64,000 nt of DNA from Nitrospira sp. (GTDB lineage Bacteria > Nitrospirota > Nitrospiria > Nitrospirales > Nitrospiraceae). The notes beneath the pieces are model-generated. The model worked only from the letters and a program-made list of their open reading frames with translations, was not told the DNA's origin and did not search any database. Positions 26,030 to 34,812 of this stretch are shown piece after piece (positions within the stretch are counted from its first letter, which is position 1; every line of letters starts with the position of its first letter). Location of the stretch: positions 1-64,000 of the forward strand of contig JAUYAO010000042.1 of the NCBI GenBank assembly GCA_030692565.1, in the 5' to 3' direction. Both the position numbers and the translations under genes were made by a program.

Positions 26030-27343
26030 TCACCAACAAATACCGTCATAGGACGCGGTCAGACCTTCCCGACCTTCGATCCGTGCCAAGTCGATAATGA
26101 GCTGGTCTGGCCGCATGCGTTTCAACGCGGGCAGAAACTCGGCCGACGCATATCCGACAACCACGACTTGGGCCGCGTCCACGAGATCTGTTGCCTGATC
26201 GACCAGCAATGAAGACAGATGGGGAATATGCTCTTCGATAAACCGCTTATTCGCGCCGATCAGGCGGCTGGTCGCCACATTCTTATCATAGATCTTCACC
26301 TGAAAACCTTTTCCGAGCAGAGTCTCGATGACTTCAACCAAGGGGCTTTCTCGAAGATCGTCGGTATCCGGCTTGAACGTCATCCCAAGAAATCCGACTT
26401 TTTTCTTCCCCAGGCCCACGATCCGCTGAATGACACCCTTAATGTGAACCGCATTGCTCTGAAGAATGGCGTTCAAGACCGGCACCTCGACATCCGTCCG
26501 CTTCGCCTGATAGGAGAGCGCGCGAAGATCCTTGGGGAGACAGGACCCTCCAAACGCAAAACCAGGCTTCAGATACACTTTCGACAGATTCAACTTTGTA
26601 TCTTGGCAGAAGATGTCCATGACCGCATGGCTATCGATACCGAGTCGCTTGCAGATATTTCCGATCTCGTTCGCAAACGTCACTTTCAAAGCATGAAAGG
26701 CATTGTCGGAATACTTCACCATCTCTGCGGCTCGGATCGACGTCCGAATAGTCGGCGCTGTGATACCGGCATAGATTTCTTCAACCACATCGCCCTCGCC
26801 GGGCTGCCGCTCGCCGATCACGATTTTCGGAGGGTGGTAATAGTCCTTCACCGATGTGCCCTCCCGAAGAAACTCGGGATTGTAGCAAACGAATAATCCG
26901 TTCCCGACCGTCTTGCCTGAATGCTTCTCAAGAATCGGGATGGCGACGTCCTCCGTCGTTCCCGGCAACGTCGTGCTGCGAAAGACCACTGTATGCGGGG
27001 TCTTTTTATCGCGTAGAGCCAACCCGATATCCTCGCAGACCCGCTTCATATGCGTGAGATCCAGGCTGCCGTTGGCTTGACTCGGCGTCCCCACACAAAT
27101 GAAGGAGACATCGGTATTCTGAATCCCTTCAGCCGATGACACCGTAGCTTTCAACAACCCCTGCTTTTGCGCTTTGGCGATAAACTCCGAGATGTCGGGC
27201 TCAACGATTGGAGCGGCCCCTGAATTGATCGAGGCTACCTTGTCGGCGTTGACATCGACTCCCCAGACCGTGTGCCCACTGGAGGCAAGACAGCCCGCCG
27301 AAACGGTTCCCACATACCCCAGGCCGAAGACACTGATTTTCAT
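26030..27343 (-). CDS. algD: GDP-mannose 6-dehydrogenase (AlgD-like)
   Basis: 437 aa from ATG 27343 (MKISVFGLGYVGTVSAGCL); ATG 27349 and GTG 27352 lie in the same frame. N-terminal Rossmann domain with GLGYVG; PSQANGSLDL; NPEFLREG; AAEMVKYSDNAFHALK; catalytic FAFGGSCLPKDLRAL; C-terminal domain KVGFLGMTFKPDTDDLRESP. Counting places the nucleophile at Cys268 and the catalytic Lys at 210, the same numbers as in Pseudomonas AlgD, and the PSxxNGxLDL block is AlgD-like rather than Ugd-like. It performs two-step NAD-dependent oxidation of GDP-mannose to GDP-mannuronate. It supplies an acidic sugar that AsnB-type amidotransferases could amidate. Confidence 0.85.
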   Translation of the reverse strand: MKISVFGLGYVGTVSAGCLASSGHTVWGVDVNADKVASINSGAAPIVEPDISEFIAKAQKQGLLKATVSSAEGIQNTDVSFICVGTPSQANGSLDLTHMKRVCEDIGLALRDKKTPHTVVFRSTTLPGTTEDVAIPILEKHSGKTVGNGLFVCYNPEFLREGTSVKDYYHPPKIVIGERQPGEGDVVEEIYAGITAPTIRTSIRAAEMVKYSDNAFHALKVTFANEIGNICKRLGIDSHAVMDIFCQDTKLNLSKVYLKPGFAFGGSCLPKDLRALSYQAKRTDVEVPVLNAILQSNAVHIKGVIQRIVGLGKKKVGFLGMTFKPDTDDLRESPLVEVIETLLGKGFQVKIYDKNVATSRLIGANKRFIEEHIPHLSSLLVDQATDLVDAAQVVVVGYASAEFLPALKRMRPDQLIIDLARIEGREGLTASYDGICW

Positions 27344-27405
27344 CGCCATCACCCTCTCCTCACGCTAAACGTACTCGTTCGTTTCGCTCCGCCGACACGG
27401 GGCGA

Positions 27406-28410
27406 TCAGATGACCTGACGGAAGTACTCGATCGTCTTTCGCAAGCCGTCCTCCAGCTCCACCTTCGGTTCCCATCCGAGGAACTCCTTGGCTCGACGGA
27501 TATCCGGCCGGCGCACCTTTGGATCATCCACCGGCAAGGGCTTATGCTCGATCGTGCTCTTTGAACCCGTTAGTTTGAGCACCAGATCTGCAATCTGCTT
27601 GACGGTCAACTCTCGTGGATTCCCGATGTTCACTGGATCGTGCATTGTCTCCTTCAAGGGCTGGTCTGACTTCGTCAGGAAGCTTGATCGGTCGGTCCGC
27701 TCAGCCACAGACTTATCCGAATCGATCAACAAGAGCTCCGTAATACCCCGCACGAGATCCTCGACATAGCAGAAGCTTCGCGTCTGGTTGCCATCGCCAA
27801 AAATGGTCAGCGCTTTGCCTTGAAGCGCTTGAACGACAAAGTTTGACACGACCCGACCGTCGTGCGGACGCATCCGTGGGCCATAGGTATTGAAGATACG
27901 CACAATCCTGGTATCCACACCATGATAGCGGTGGTAGGCCATGGTCATCGCTTCGGCAAAGCGCTTTGCTTCATCATACACACCGCGCGCCCCGATCGGA
28001 TTCACATTCCCCCAGTAGGACTCCGGCTGTGGATTGAGCAAGGGGTCGCCATAGACTTCGGACGTACTGGCCAACAACAGCCGCGCCCCTTTCGCCTTGG
28101 CCAAGCCCAACACTTTATGGGTACCCAAAGCCCCGACTTTCAGCGTCGCAATGGGCATCTCAAGATAGTCTTGCGGGCTCGCCGGGGAAGCAAAGTGCAG
28201 AATCGCATCCAGCTGCCCGTCGATGTGAATATAGTCACAGATGTTGTACTTAATAAAACTAAACTTGGGGTTCCCCATTAAATGCGCAATATTTTCGACG
28301 CGTCCGGTAATCAGGTTGTCCATGGCCACAACCTCATGGCCTTTGCCGATCAATAAGTCGCTCAAGTGACTCCCGAGAAATCCCGCTCCGCCCGTAATCA
28401 GTATGCGCAT
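27406..28410 (-). CDS. UDP-glucuronate decarboxylase-like SDR (UDP-xylose synthase family)
   Basis: 334 aa. Rossmann [11 protein letters not shown], then [27 protein letters not shown] with Glu118, [20 protein letters not shown] with Tyr145/Lys149, and [11 protein letters not shown]. The SPASP and YWGNVNPIG blocks are diagnostic of UXS, which converts UDP-GlcA to UDP-xylose. A non-homologous insert of about 25 residues (about 231-256) precedes the conserved [14 protein letters not shown] lies nine bases from ATG. UDP-GlcA would come from the Ugd at 59333-60694, since the adjacent dehydrogenase looks GDP-mannose specific. Confidence 0.87.
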   Translation of the reverse strand: MRILITGGAGFLGSHLSDLLIGKGHEVVAMDNLITGRVENIAHLMGNPKFSFIKYNICDYIHIDGQLDAILHFASPASPQDYLEMPIATLKVGALGTHKVLGLAKAKGARLLLASTSEVYGDPLLNPQPESYWGNVNPIGARGVYDEAKRFAEAMTMAYHRYHGVDTRIVRIFNTYGPRMRPHDGRVVSNFVVQALQGKALTIFGDGNQTRSFCYVEDLVRGITELLLIDSDKSVAERTDRSSFLTKSDQPLKETMHDPVNIGNPRELTVKQIADLVLKLTGSKSTIEHKPLPVDDPKVRRPDIRRAKEFLGWEPKVELEDGLRKTIEYFRQVI

Positions 28411-28788
28411 GGATCTACACTCCTTCTTCTGGAAACGTCATCGTTCATTCTCGACATGTGTCAGCAACTGATTCTGTTGCAAAAAACAATCGCACATGAG
28501 CCAATTTACACGCGTAGCAGAGGATGCACCACTGTATTCACTTTTCCTGAGTACAATCCCGAGTCCACCGCAGAGACTGGTAGATACCCCTTCAATGAGA
28601 GCTGCCCGAGTACAACGGTAGAGTTCGCGAACATGCCGCTGCCCCTTCCCGATTATTACGCCAAGGCCAACGACATTGCCTCCAGTGCCGCCTGGAATCT
28701 GATGTTGATCTTGTGAAGTATATACTTCACAAGATCAACGCGCCCAAGACGTGAAGGCGCCCAAGTCCACGCCGGACTCAGACGAATA
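28411..28788. other. Long intergenic region upstream of the UXS-like gene
   Basis: 378 bases with no supported gene. It includes the UXS leader and ribosome site (AGAAGGAG), a 36-bp perfect palindrome at 28704-28739, and a direct repeat GCGCCCAAG at 28740-28748 and 28757-28765. An uninterrupted plus-strand frame crosses it (28366-28716, ending MPLPLPDYYAKAN...), but it overlaps the UXS start antisense, has no ribosome site and matches no family I know. Confidence 0.5.
28704..28739. repeat. 36-bp perfect palindrome
   Basis: GTTGATCTTGTGAAGTAT (28704-28721) is followed immediately by its exact reverse complement (28722-28739), with no spacer. It lies 50 bases downstream of the SGNH gene stop on the minus strand. 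It could be a factor-independent terminator-like hairpin, a protein-binding operator, or a recombination or IS scar. An 18-bp perfect arm in non-coding DNA is very unlikely by chance. Confidence 0.85.
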
Positions 28789-30154
28789 CTAGTTTGAAGT
28801 TCGAGCAGTTCCTGTGGCCTCTGTCTCTTTAATCCCGCTTGCCCCAGGAACGAGGCGCCCGAGATTGACATATTTCGCGACATGCTCGGCTAAAAATCGG
28901 CCAAACCCAGGGCTATAGTGGCAATCATCGACGATGGCCTTCCTTCCTTCTCCATACAAGCGGAAGAGATCTCCCAAATAGATTCGACCCTCGTCTTGTT
29001 GCATCTGCGCATAAACAAGCTGTAGCCAGTCACGAGATTTCATGAAGGACTTTGGCAAGGAGCGGCGCCAGAGTTGCGTTGGGTAATTGAACACGGCATT
29101 CGGCTGCAAGAAAAAGAGGCACTCAATCTTGTACGCTTGGCATACCGCTCGTGAGATGAGCTGATTTTGCCTGAACATATTTACGCCGTGCCTCGTCTCG
29201 AAATCCTCTTTCTCTTGTTCTTCTTCCGGCTTCTTGGGCGCAGCCGACATCCTATTCTGAATCGCCTTCGTAACTCTCACCATCGGAATCCATCCAAGCC
29301 TCTCGCTTATCCAAGAAGCGGATTGGTTAGCCGGATCCAGTCCGGAAAATTGCATACTTCGAAATCGCCGCTCAAATCGAGAATAGAACGGAGGCAGGTC
29401 TTGCAAATCTCCCAAGTTGACACCGTCCATGAAAATGACCAGATTCGGCCGGTGCCCCATTCGTAGAAGGTCGATGAGAAGCGCGGTTTCCTGGCTGGGA
29501 TAATAAAACCCACGTCCATAGTTTGTTACCTCAATATGCGCCACAAGATTCTCGGCACGGGCACGCTCATTCAATACCGCCGAAAGATGGGTGGGGAATG
29601 TATGCTCATCGCTCACATTGTAACCAAATGTCGTACTGCCTCCGAGTACAAAGATTCTTATTTCGGGACGGCCCTGCTCGTTTGGAGGATTCATGGTGAG
29701 CCGAGTAGGAAAACCTAGCTGATCATGAACAACGTGAACTCGCTTCCCAGCAAAGAGGGGCTCAGAAAAATGAGCCCACGGTTGATAAGTAAAACCCATC
29801 TTGGCTAAATCGAAGAAGTCATCCAAGACCTCGCTCACATATGATTCTGGAACGTGTTCATATGCGGCAAGATCGATCCAGTCACGCTGATACACAGTAC
29901 GTTTTCCAGTATCTTCAGGCGACCCATCCGCCTTAAACAGCTTAGTCTGCAACTCCGAGCGCGACCCAACCGGCACTGCCGCGGAAGAAGGTGGGGGGGG
30001 GGGGGGTAAGCACGTCAAGAACGAAGAACATGGCTGCCAAGACAACATTACTAATGATTAGAAACACGCCTGTGTTGACTAGAAGCAATGCGCTAGAGGT
30101 GTACTTCTCCTGAACCCAAACGAATGCGGCAGATTTTCGTTCATCACGGTTCAT
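28789..30154 (-). CDS. SGNH/GDSL-like hydrolase, membrane-anchored, split by a frameshift at a C14 tract
   Basis: The N-terminal part starts at ATG 30154: MNRDERKSAAFVWVQEKY, then a transmembrane helix, LLLVNTGVFLIISNVVLAAMF. It runs into a 14-C tract (minus strand) and would end after 70 codons. The catalytic part continues in a different frame through 28789. It has VLGGSTTFGYNV (block I), VTNYGRGFYYP (block II), VIFMDGVNLGD (block III) and DDCHYSPGF (block V His). Removing one C gives one protein of 454 aa. Family members act as periplasmic O-acetyl-esterases or transferases on polysaccharide. The gene is broken as written: phase-variable OFF state, decay, or sequence error. Confidence 0.8.
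29993..30006. repeat. Homopolymer run of 14 G/C (possible slippage/phase-variation site)
   Basis: Fourteen consecutive G on the plus strand (C on the coding strand) at codon 50 of the SGNH gene, just after the membrane anchor. Thirteen (or ten, or sixteen) C would restore the frame. Confidence 0.9.
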
Positions 30155-30341
30155 TGTTTCATCTCGTTACCATGCCTCAAGACACAGCCTATGCATACCT
30201 CTGCCCTTCCAGATCACCGGGCATGCCCGGGGCCAGTGTGAGCTAATCGCCTCAGGTATCCAGTAAATTAGACAGCGCTCCGCACAGTGTGCCCGCGGCT
30301 GGATTCGCGCATGTGCATCCACAACTTGGACAGCCCCCCAC

Positions 30342-30419
30342 CTGACGCACGAGCTTGACCTCTTCCACCAGAACGTGAACGGCGTGCCGTCGAATTACGA
30401 TCCAGGTGCGATGAAATGA
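30342..30419 (+). pseudogene. Possible DUF772-type transposase fragment
   Basis: A plus-strand frame reads LTHELDLFHQNVNG, then VPSNYDPGAMK, then TGA. The HELDLxxF...N...YDPxAMxK pattern resembles the N-terminal DUF772 region of IS1182/IS5-group transposases. Only about 25 codons are visible, so the call is tentative. It would mark past transposition between the carbamoyltransferase and SGNH genes, next to the frameshifted SGNH copy and the 36-bp palindrome. Confidence 0.35.
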
Positions 30420-30421
30420 GG

Positions 30422-32269
30422 TTAGTCGAGTTCAAACTCATTCTTCCAATCAGAATCCCCTTCAAGCGGCTTCTGATCTGTCTTGTACAGCACACAGTTC
30501 TCCAGCACGAGGACATCCATCTCAGTCCGCATAAAACAGCGATAGGCATCTTCCGGAGTATGCACAATCGGCTCGCCTCGCACATTGAAAGAGGTATTCA
30601 CCAGCACGGCATAGCCGGTCTGCGCTTCGAAAGCCTTCAGCAGATTATAGTAGCGAGGGTTGGTCTCTTCGTGGACCGTTTGAACTCTGGCCGAGTAATC
30701 CAGATGGGTCACAGACGGAATATCCGACCGTTGAACGTTCAAGAGATCGATCCCCCATAAATCCTTTTGTGCGGTCGTCTTGGGACAACGCCTTTTTTCG
30801 ATAACCGGGGCCACGATCAGCATGTAGGGGCTGTCGGAGTGCAAGTCGAAATAGTCCGAGACCCGCTCTCGAAGCACCGAGGGAGCGAAGGGTCTGAACG
30901 ACTCGCGATATTTAATCTTGAGGTTCATCACCGACTGCATCTTGGTACTGCGGGCATCACCCAGAATACTTCGTCCACCAAGGGATCGCGGACCGAATTC
31001 CATGCGGCCCTGCAACCATCCCACAACCTTTTCGGCCGCGAGATCTTTGGCGACCTGCTCAAACAAAGCCGAATCATCAAGGCGGATATACGGCGCTTCT
31101 TTTGATCGCAAGAACGCCTCGATCTCAGCGTTGGTGAATGCGGGCCCCAGATACGTCCCCTTCATCTTATCGTGCTTGTTATCCGAAACGCGTGGCTTGC
31201 CCTCAAACTGATGCCACACCGATAAGGCTGCTCCGAGGGCGCCGCCCGCATCGCCGGCCGCGGGTTGAATCCAGAGTCCCTTATGCGGCCCTTCTCGCAA
31301 GACCCGGCCGTTTCCCACACAGTTGAGCGCAACCCCCCCGGCAAGACACAAATTCTCCACACCCGTCTCGCGATGAAGCGTCCGGGCCAAACGGAGCATG
31401 ACCTCTTCCGTCACTTCCTGGACAGATCGCGCCAAATCCATTTCACGTTGCCCCAACTTCGCCTCAGGCGTGCGCGGGGGACCGCCGAACACATGGTCGA
31501 ACTTCCGGCTCGTCATCGTGAGCCCTGTACAGTAGTTGAAATACTCCATGTTGAGACGAAATGTTCCATCCGGCTTCACATCGATCAAATGCTCATAGAT
31601 AGCTTTGACGTACTTCGGCTCGCCATACGGCGCGAGCCCCATCACCTTGTACTCGCCCGAATTGACCTTGAATCCGGTGTAGTAGGTGAACGCGGAGTAC
31701 AGCAGGCCCAAGGAATGCGGGAACGGGATCTCCCACAATGGCGTGAGGGTATTTCCCTGCCCTTGCCAGGCTGATGTCGTCGCCCATTCCCCCACGCCAT
31801 CCATGCACAGCACCACGGCCGAGTCATAGGGGGACGCAAAAAAGGCCGACGCAGCATGGGATTCGTGATGCTCGGAAAATAACAGCTGGGGCAATTCGCT
31901 CTTGGCCATTCCCTCCCCATGCTTCAAAAATTCGTCCCGCAACAGCGTTTTCAGCAGCAACTTCTCCTTCATCCACACCGGCATCGCGGCAAGAAACGAC
32001 TGGAGGCCAGACGGGGCGAACGCCAAATAGGTTTCCAAGAGGCGCTCGAACTTCACCAGCGGCTTATCGTAGAAAACCAGCCGGTCGACATCCTTGAATC
32101 GAATCCCGCCCGCCTGCAGGCAATAGTCGATCGCCCGATGCGGAAATCCCGGGTCGTGCTTCTTTCTGGTAAATCGCTCTTCTTGTGCCGCAGCGACAAT
32201 CTCGCCATCGCGCACCAGACACGCGGCGCTGTCATGATAGTACGCTGAGATACCGATGATATTTGTCAT
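30422..32269 (-). CDS. Carbamoyltransferase (NodU/CmcH family)
   Basis: 615 aa. The N-terminal Kae1-like ATPase domain reads IIGISAYYHDSAACLVRDG, AAAQEERFTRKKHD, SEHHESHAASAFFASP with metal-binding His, CMDGVGEW and LAGGVALNCVGNG. The C-terminal YrdC-like domain has VVGWLQGRMEFGPRSLGGRS, ESFRPFAPSVL and LVNTSFNVRGEPIVHTPEDA. The family transfers carbamoyl from carbamoyl phosphate, via carbamoyl-adenylate, to a hydroxyl. In an EPS locus it would O-carbamoylate a sugar. Its usual partners SxtJ and DUF5989 are separated from it by about 10 kb here. Confidence 0.92.
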   Translation of the reverse strand: MTNIIGISAYYHDSAACLVRDGEIVAAAQEERFTRKKHDPGFPHRAIDYCLQAGGIRFKDVDRLVFYDKPLVKFERLLETYLAFAPSGLQSFLAAMPVWMKEKLLLKTLLRDEFLKHGEGMAKSELPQLLFSEHHESHAASAFFASPYDSAVVLCMDGVGEWATTSAWQGQGNTLTPLWEIPFPHSLGLLYSAFTYYTGFKVNSGEYKVMGLAPYGEPKYVKAIYEHLIDVKPDGTFRLNMEYFNYCTGLTMTSRKFDHVFGGPPRTPEAKLGQREMDLARSVQEVTEEVMLRLARTLHRETGVENLCLAGGVALNCVGNGRVLREGPHKGLWIQPAAGDAGGALGAALSVWHQFEGKPRVSDNKHDKMKGTYLGPAFTNAEIEAFLRSKEAPYIRLDDSALFEQVAKDLAAEKVVGWLQGRMEFGPRSLGGRSILGDARSTKMQSVMNLKIKYRESFRPFAPSVLRERVSDYFDLHSDSPYMLIVAPVIEKRRCPKTTAQKDLWGIDLLNVQRSDIPSVTHLDYSARVQTVHEETNPRYYNLLKAFEAQTGYAVLVNTSFNVRGEPIVHTPEDAYRCFMRTEMDVLVLENCVLYKTDQKPLEGDSDWKNEFELD

Positions 32270-32334
32270 ATGCTATTTCCCGGTGAACATCCTCGAGCCG
32301 ATAGGCTCCTCTATGCTACGGTGGGCCGGCTGGT

Positions 32335-33477
32335 TTATCCAAGCAGATTCACGAATATCGCTTCGTACCGCCCAGAGGCCACTTCCCATTGGAAATGCTG
32401 TCTCACGGTTTCATAACCTGAGCGAGCCAGCCGTTCCGCCAGAACAGGATCGGCCCAGACCTTGCTGATTGCATCACACAGAGCTTGGGGGTTCTCGGGT
32501 TCTACCAAAATCCCGTTATGACCGTCTTCAATAATTTCCGGAATCCCGCCGACGGCCGACGCCACGACCGGCTTCTTGCTGGAAAACGCCTCCAATATGG
32601 CAATCCCAAACGGTTCAGCGCGGGAGGGCAAGACCAGCAGCGTACATTGGCGCAACAACCTCTTAACGCCGATTCGGTCTTGCGAGCCCAGGAATTTCAC
32701 CTTCTGCGTCAGACCCAGCTGCGACACGAGATCCTCAAGCTGCCCTCGAAGAGGACCGTCTCCAGCCAGCCACAATTCCATCTCAGGGTGCGTCTGCCCG
32801 AGGAGTCGGAAGGCCTTGATCAGCACATCGACCGCCTTCCGGGGCTGAAGCAGAGCAATGCACAAAACAAATCGCCCGCCGGGCAGCGCGGCCCGCTCTT
32901 CCTCGTCAAACTCCGCAAGGTCGACCGCATTATGAATGGCCGACGACGTGGCACGGAGTCCGGGGAACCTTGTCAACGCGGCATCCAGCGTGCTCTTGGA
33001 GGGAGCGACAAGCCAATCGGCGGAGTTGATCAGGACTTCAAGCGCCTTTGGATACCGCGTTTCCGGCACTCCCTTTGGAAACAGATCGCCGCCATGCACC
33101 GAGATCACCAGCTTGAACCGGCAAAAGGGACGAAGCAATGAGAAGTAGACCCCGGATCCAATGGGGTAGTGAATGTTTACGATATCGATATTGTGTCGAA
33201 CCAGTACGGTGTGGAGTTGACGAAGGGTATGGAAGAGATAAAAGGCAAAGCCCAAAACAGATTTGACTGGGGATTCCGGGACGAAGGGATTCCGAAGATT
33301 GAGTTCGTATCCCGGAAAGTTCCACTTCGTAATGGTCGCCTTCAGCGAATGTGCTTCCCCGGGATGAAGGAACCAGACATGGTGCCCGGCCTTCTGCAGC
33401 TGGCGAGCCACATTCCCCACGACCGAGGCCACGCCGCCGACCTCTTGATCCCATGGGACGACTAACAGCACATTCAT
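32335..33477 (-). CDS. Glycosyltransferase family 4
   Basis: 380 aa from ATG 33477 (MNVLLVVPWDQEVGGVASVV), which overlaps the previous stop as ATGA; the open frame extends upstream inside the neighbour and is rejected. GT-B motifs: VGGVASVVGNVARQLQKAG, ISVHGGDLFPKG, AIHNAVDLAEFD, VLCIALLQPRKAVDVLIKAF, LWLAGDGPLRGQLE and SRAEPFGIAILEAFSSKKPV (EX7E). It is coupled to the GT4 at 33474, implying sequential addition of two sugars. Confidence 0.88.
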   Translation of the reverse strand: MNVLLVVPWDQEVGGVASVVGNVARQLQKAGHHVWFLHPGEAHSLKATITKWNFPGYELNLRNPFVPESPVKSVLGFAFYLFHTLRQLHTVLVRHNIDIVNIHYPIGSGVYFSLLRPFCRFKLVISVHGGDLFPKGVPETRYPKALEVLINSADWLVAPSKSTLDAALTRFPGLRATSSAIHNAVDLAEFDEEERAALPGGRFVLCIALLQPRKAVDVLIKAFRLLGQTHPEMELWLAGDGPLRGQLEDLVSQLGLTQKVKFLGSQDRIGVKRLLRQCTLLVLPSRAEPFGIAILEAFSSKKPVVASAVGGIPEIIEDGHNGILVEPENPQALCDAISKVWADPVLAERLARSGYETVRQHFQWEVASGRYEAIFVNLLG

Positions 33478-34793
33478 CGGCGCTCTCCGCCCGGACTTTT
33501 CGGAGAGGTCTTTATCGCAGCAATCGTTGACTCCCACCGTTGGATCATCACGTCCAAACTGAATTCCTTGCGGGCAACCTCCTGCCCGCGTAACGCAATG
33601 TCGTACAATGTCTCAGGATTGCTGGCAAACTCCGTGAGACGGCGCGCAAGCGTAGCAGAGTCTGCTTTGGGGATAAGGGGCAAATCGGCAAGTGCGGCGA
33701 CTTCGATTGCACCGCCGCTCCCTGTCGTGAGCACCACACAACCGGCCAGCATAGCCTCAACCATCACAAGGGGAAGGCCTTCCTCCCTGGTACTCACAAA
33801 CACCAGAATGTCATGGGATTTGTAGACTTCCGGCATGCGATCGTGCGGAACCTTCCCAAGAAAGGTGACGGCTTCAGTCAAGCCCAACTCCTGAGCACGC
33901 CTTCGGATGCCGTCAAGATAGTCGCCGGGATTATCCCCGGCCACTGAAAGCGTCAGGCGGGACCGGAGCTGCGGGGGTATTTGCCCAAAGGCTTCCACGG
34001 CCGTATGCAACCCACGGTCTGGAGTAATTTGCCCCGCATAGAGAAGTCGTATTGGGCCTTCCATGCCATGGCGACGCACAGGGGCAAGAAAACGGTCAAT
34101 CGGCACGCCTCCAAAAATAATTTCCGACGAGGGGAAGGTGAGGCCGGCATCGCGGTACAGCATCCGAAGGAATTCGCTGACAAACACCATGTGACGTGGT
34201 CGGTTCGGGAACTGCCTGGTCGGGATCCCTTCGCAGGCAATCTGTCGTTCCCATCTTCGCCCCAACCATCTCAACAACGGCTGTATCGGCTTCGGCCCCC
34301 AACTCCCGTCCCACAGCCCTTCCCAAAACGGCGCCGATTTTTCTCCGGCCGCGCCATACTCGTTGATCATCCACGGGTGTTCGATCCAATGAATATCGGG
34401 GATATGCCGTTCTCCAGGCATCGGCAGCAAATTCATTGAGAGCCCGTTCATACTCCACCAGTTCACAATGTCCGGCTTGAACTCCGACACAATCTTCGCA
34501 AAGCGGCGGGCATCCGCAAGCTGCCGCCTGGCCTGCATCAGCGTCCAAGGCCGACCGGGAGACTGCGGCCCATACGAATAGATATCGAGCCACCGGTCCA
34601 CTCGGACCCCCTCGATTTCCTCCGTGGGGCGGGGAAATCTCCCCGAGGAATCCATCGGCATGCCGTAGACACTCGTCAGCACACGAATCTCATGCCCACG
34701 CCGCTGCATGGTTTCGGCCACTTGCTTACATCGGACCTCGTAACCTCCCCGATAGTGCGGAGGATAGAAATTGCTGACCATCAGGATCTTCAT
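33474..34793 (-). CDS. Glycosyltransferase family 4
   Basis: 439 aa, slightly long for the family, with an extended acceptor domain. It starts MKILMVSNFYPPHYRGGYEV; the donor domain has IRLLYAGQITPDRGLHTAVE, SVAGDNPGDYLDG, VTFLGKVPHDRMPEVY and the EX7E region STREEGLPLVMVEAMLAGCV. The YPPHYRGGYEVxxxQVAE opening is common in EPS GT4 enzymes. It is 19 bases downstream of another GT4 and overlaps the next. Confidence 0.87.
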   Translation of the reverse strand: MKILMVSNFYPPHYRGGYEVRCKQVAETMQRRGHEIRVLTSVYGMPMDSSGRFPRPTEEIEGVRVDRWLDIYSYGPQSPGRPWTLMQARRQLADARRFAKIVSEFKPDIVNWWSMNGLSMNLLPMPGERHIPDIHWIEHPWMINEYGAAGEKSAPFWEGLWDGSWGPKPIQPLLRWLGRRWERQIACEGIPTRQFPNRPRHMVFVSEFLRMLYRDAGLTFPSSEIIFGGVPIDRFLAPVRRHGMEGPIRLLYAGQITPDRGLHTAVEAFGQIPPQLRSRLTLSVAGDNPGDYLDGIRRRAQELGLTEAVTFLGKVPHDRMPEVYKSHDILVFVSTREEGLPLVMVEAMLAGCVVLTTGSGGAIEVAALADLPLIPKADSATLARRLTEFASNPETLYDIALRGQEVARKEFSLDVMIQRWESTIAAIKTSPKSPGGERR

Positions 34794-34812
34794 GGCATAT
34801 CCATCAATCCGT

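Noticed and set aside
26030-27343. Considered as a second UDP-glucose dehydrogenase
   Set aside because: Cys268 and Lys210 positions and the PSxxNGxLDL segment match AlgD-type GDP-mannose dehydrogenase better than Ugd.
28366-28716. Possible 116-aa plus-strand gene crossing the intergenic region before UXS
   Set aside because: Overlaps the UXS start antisense, lacks a ribosome site, and its translation resembles nothing I recognise.
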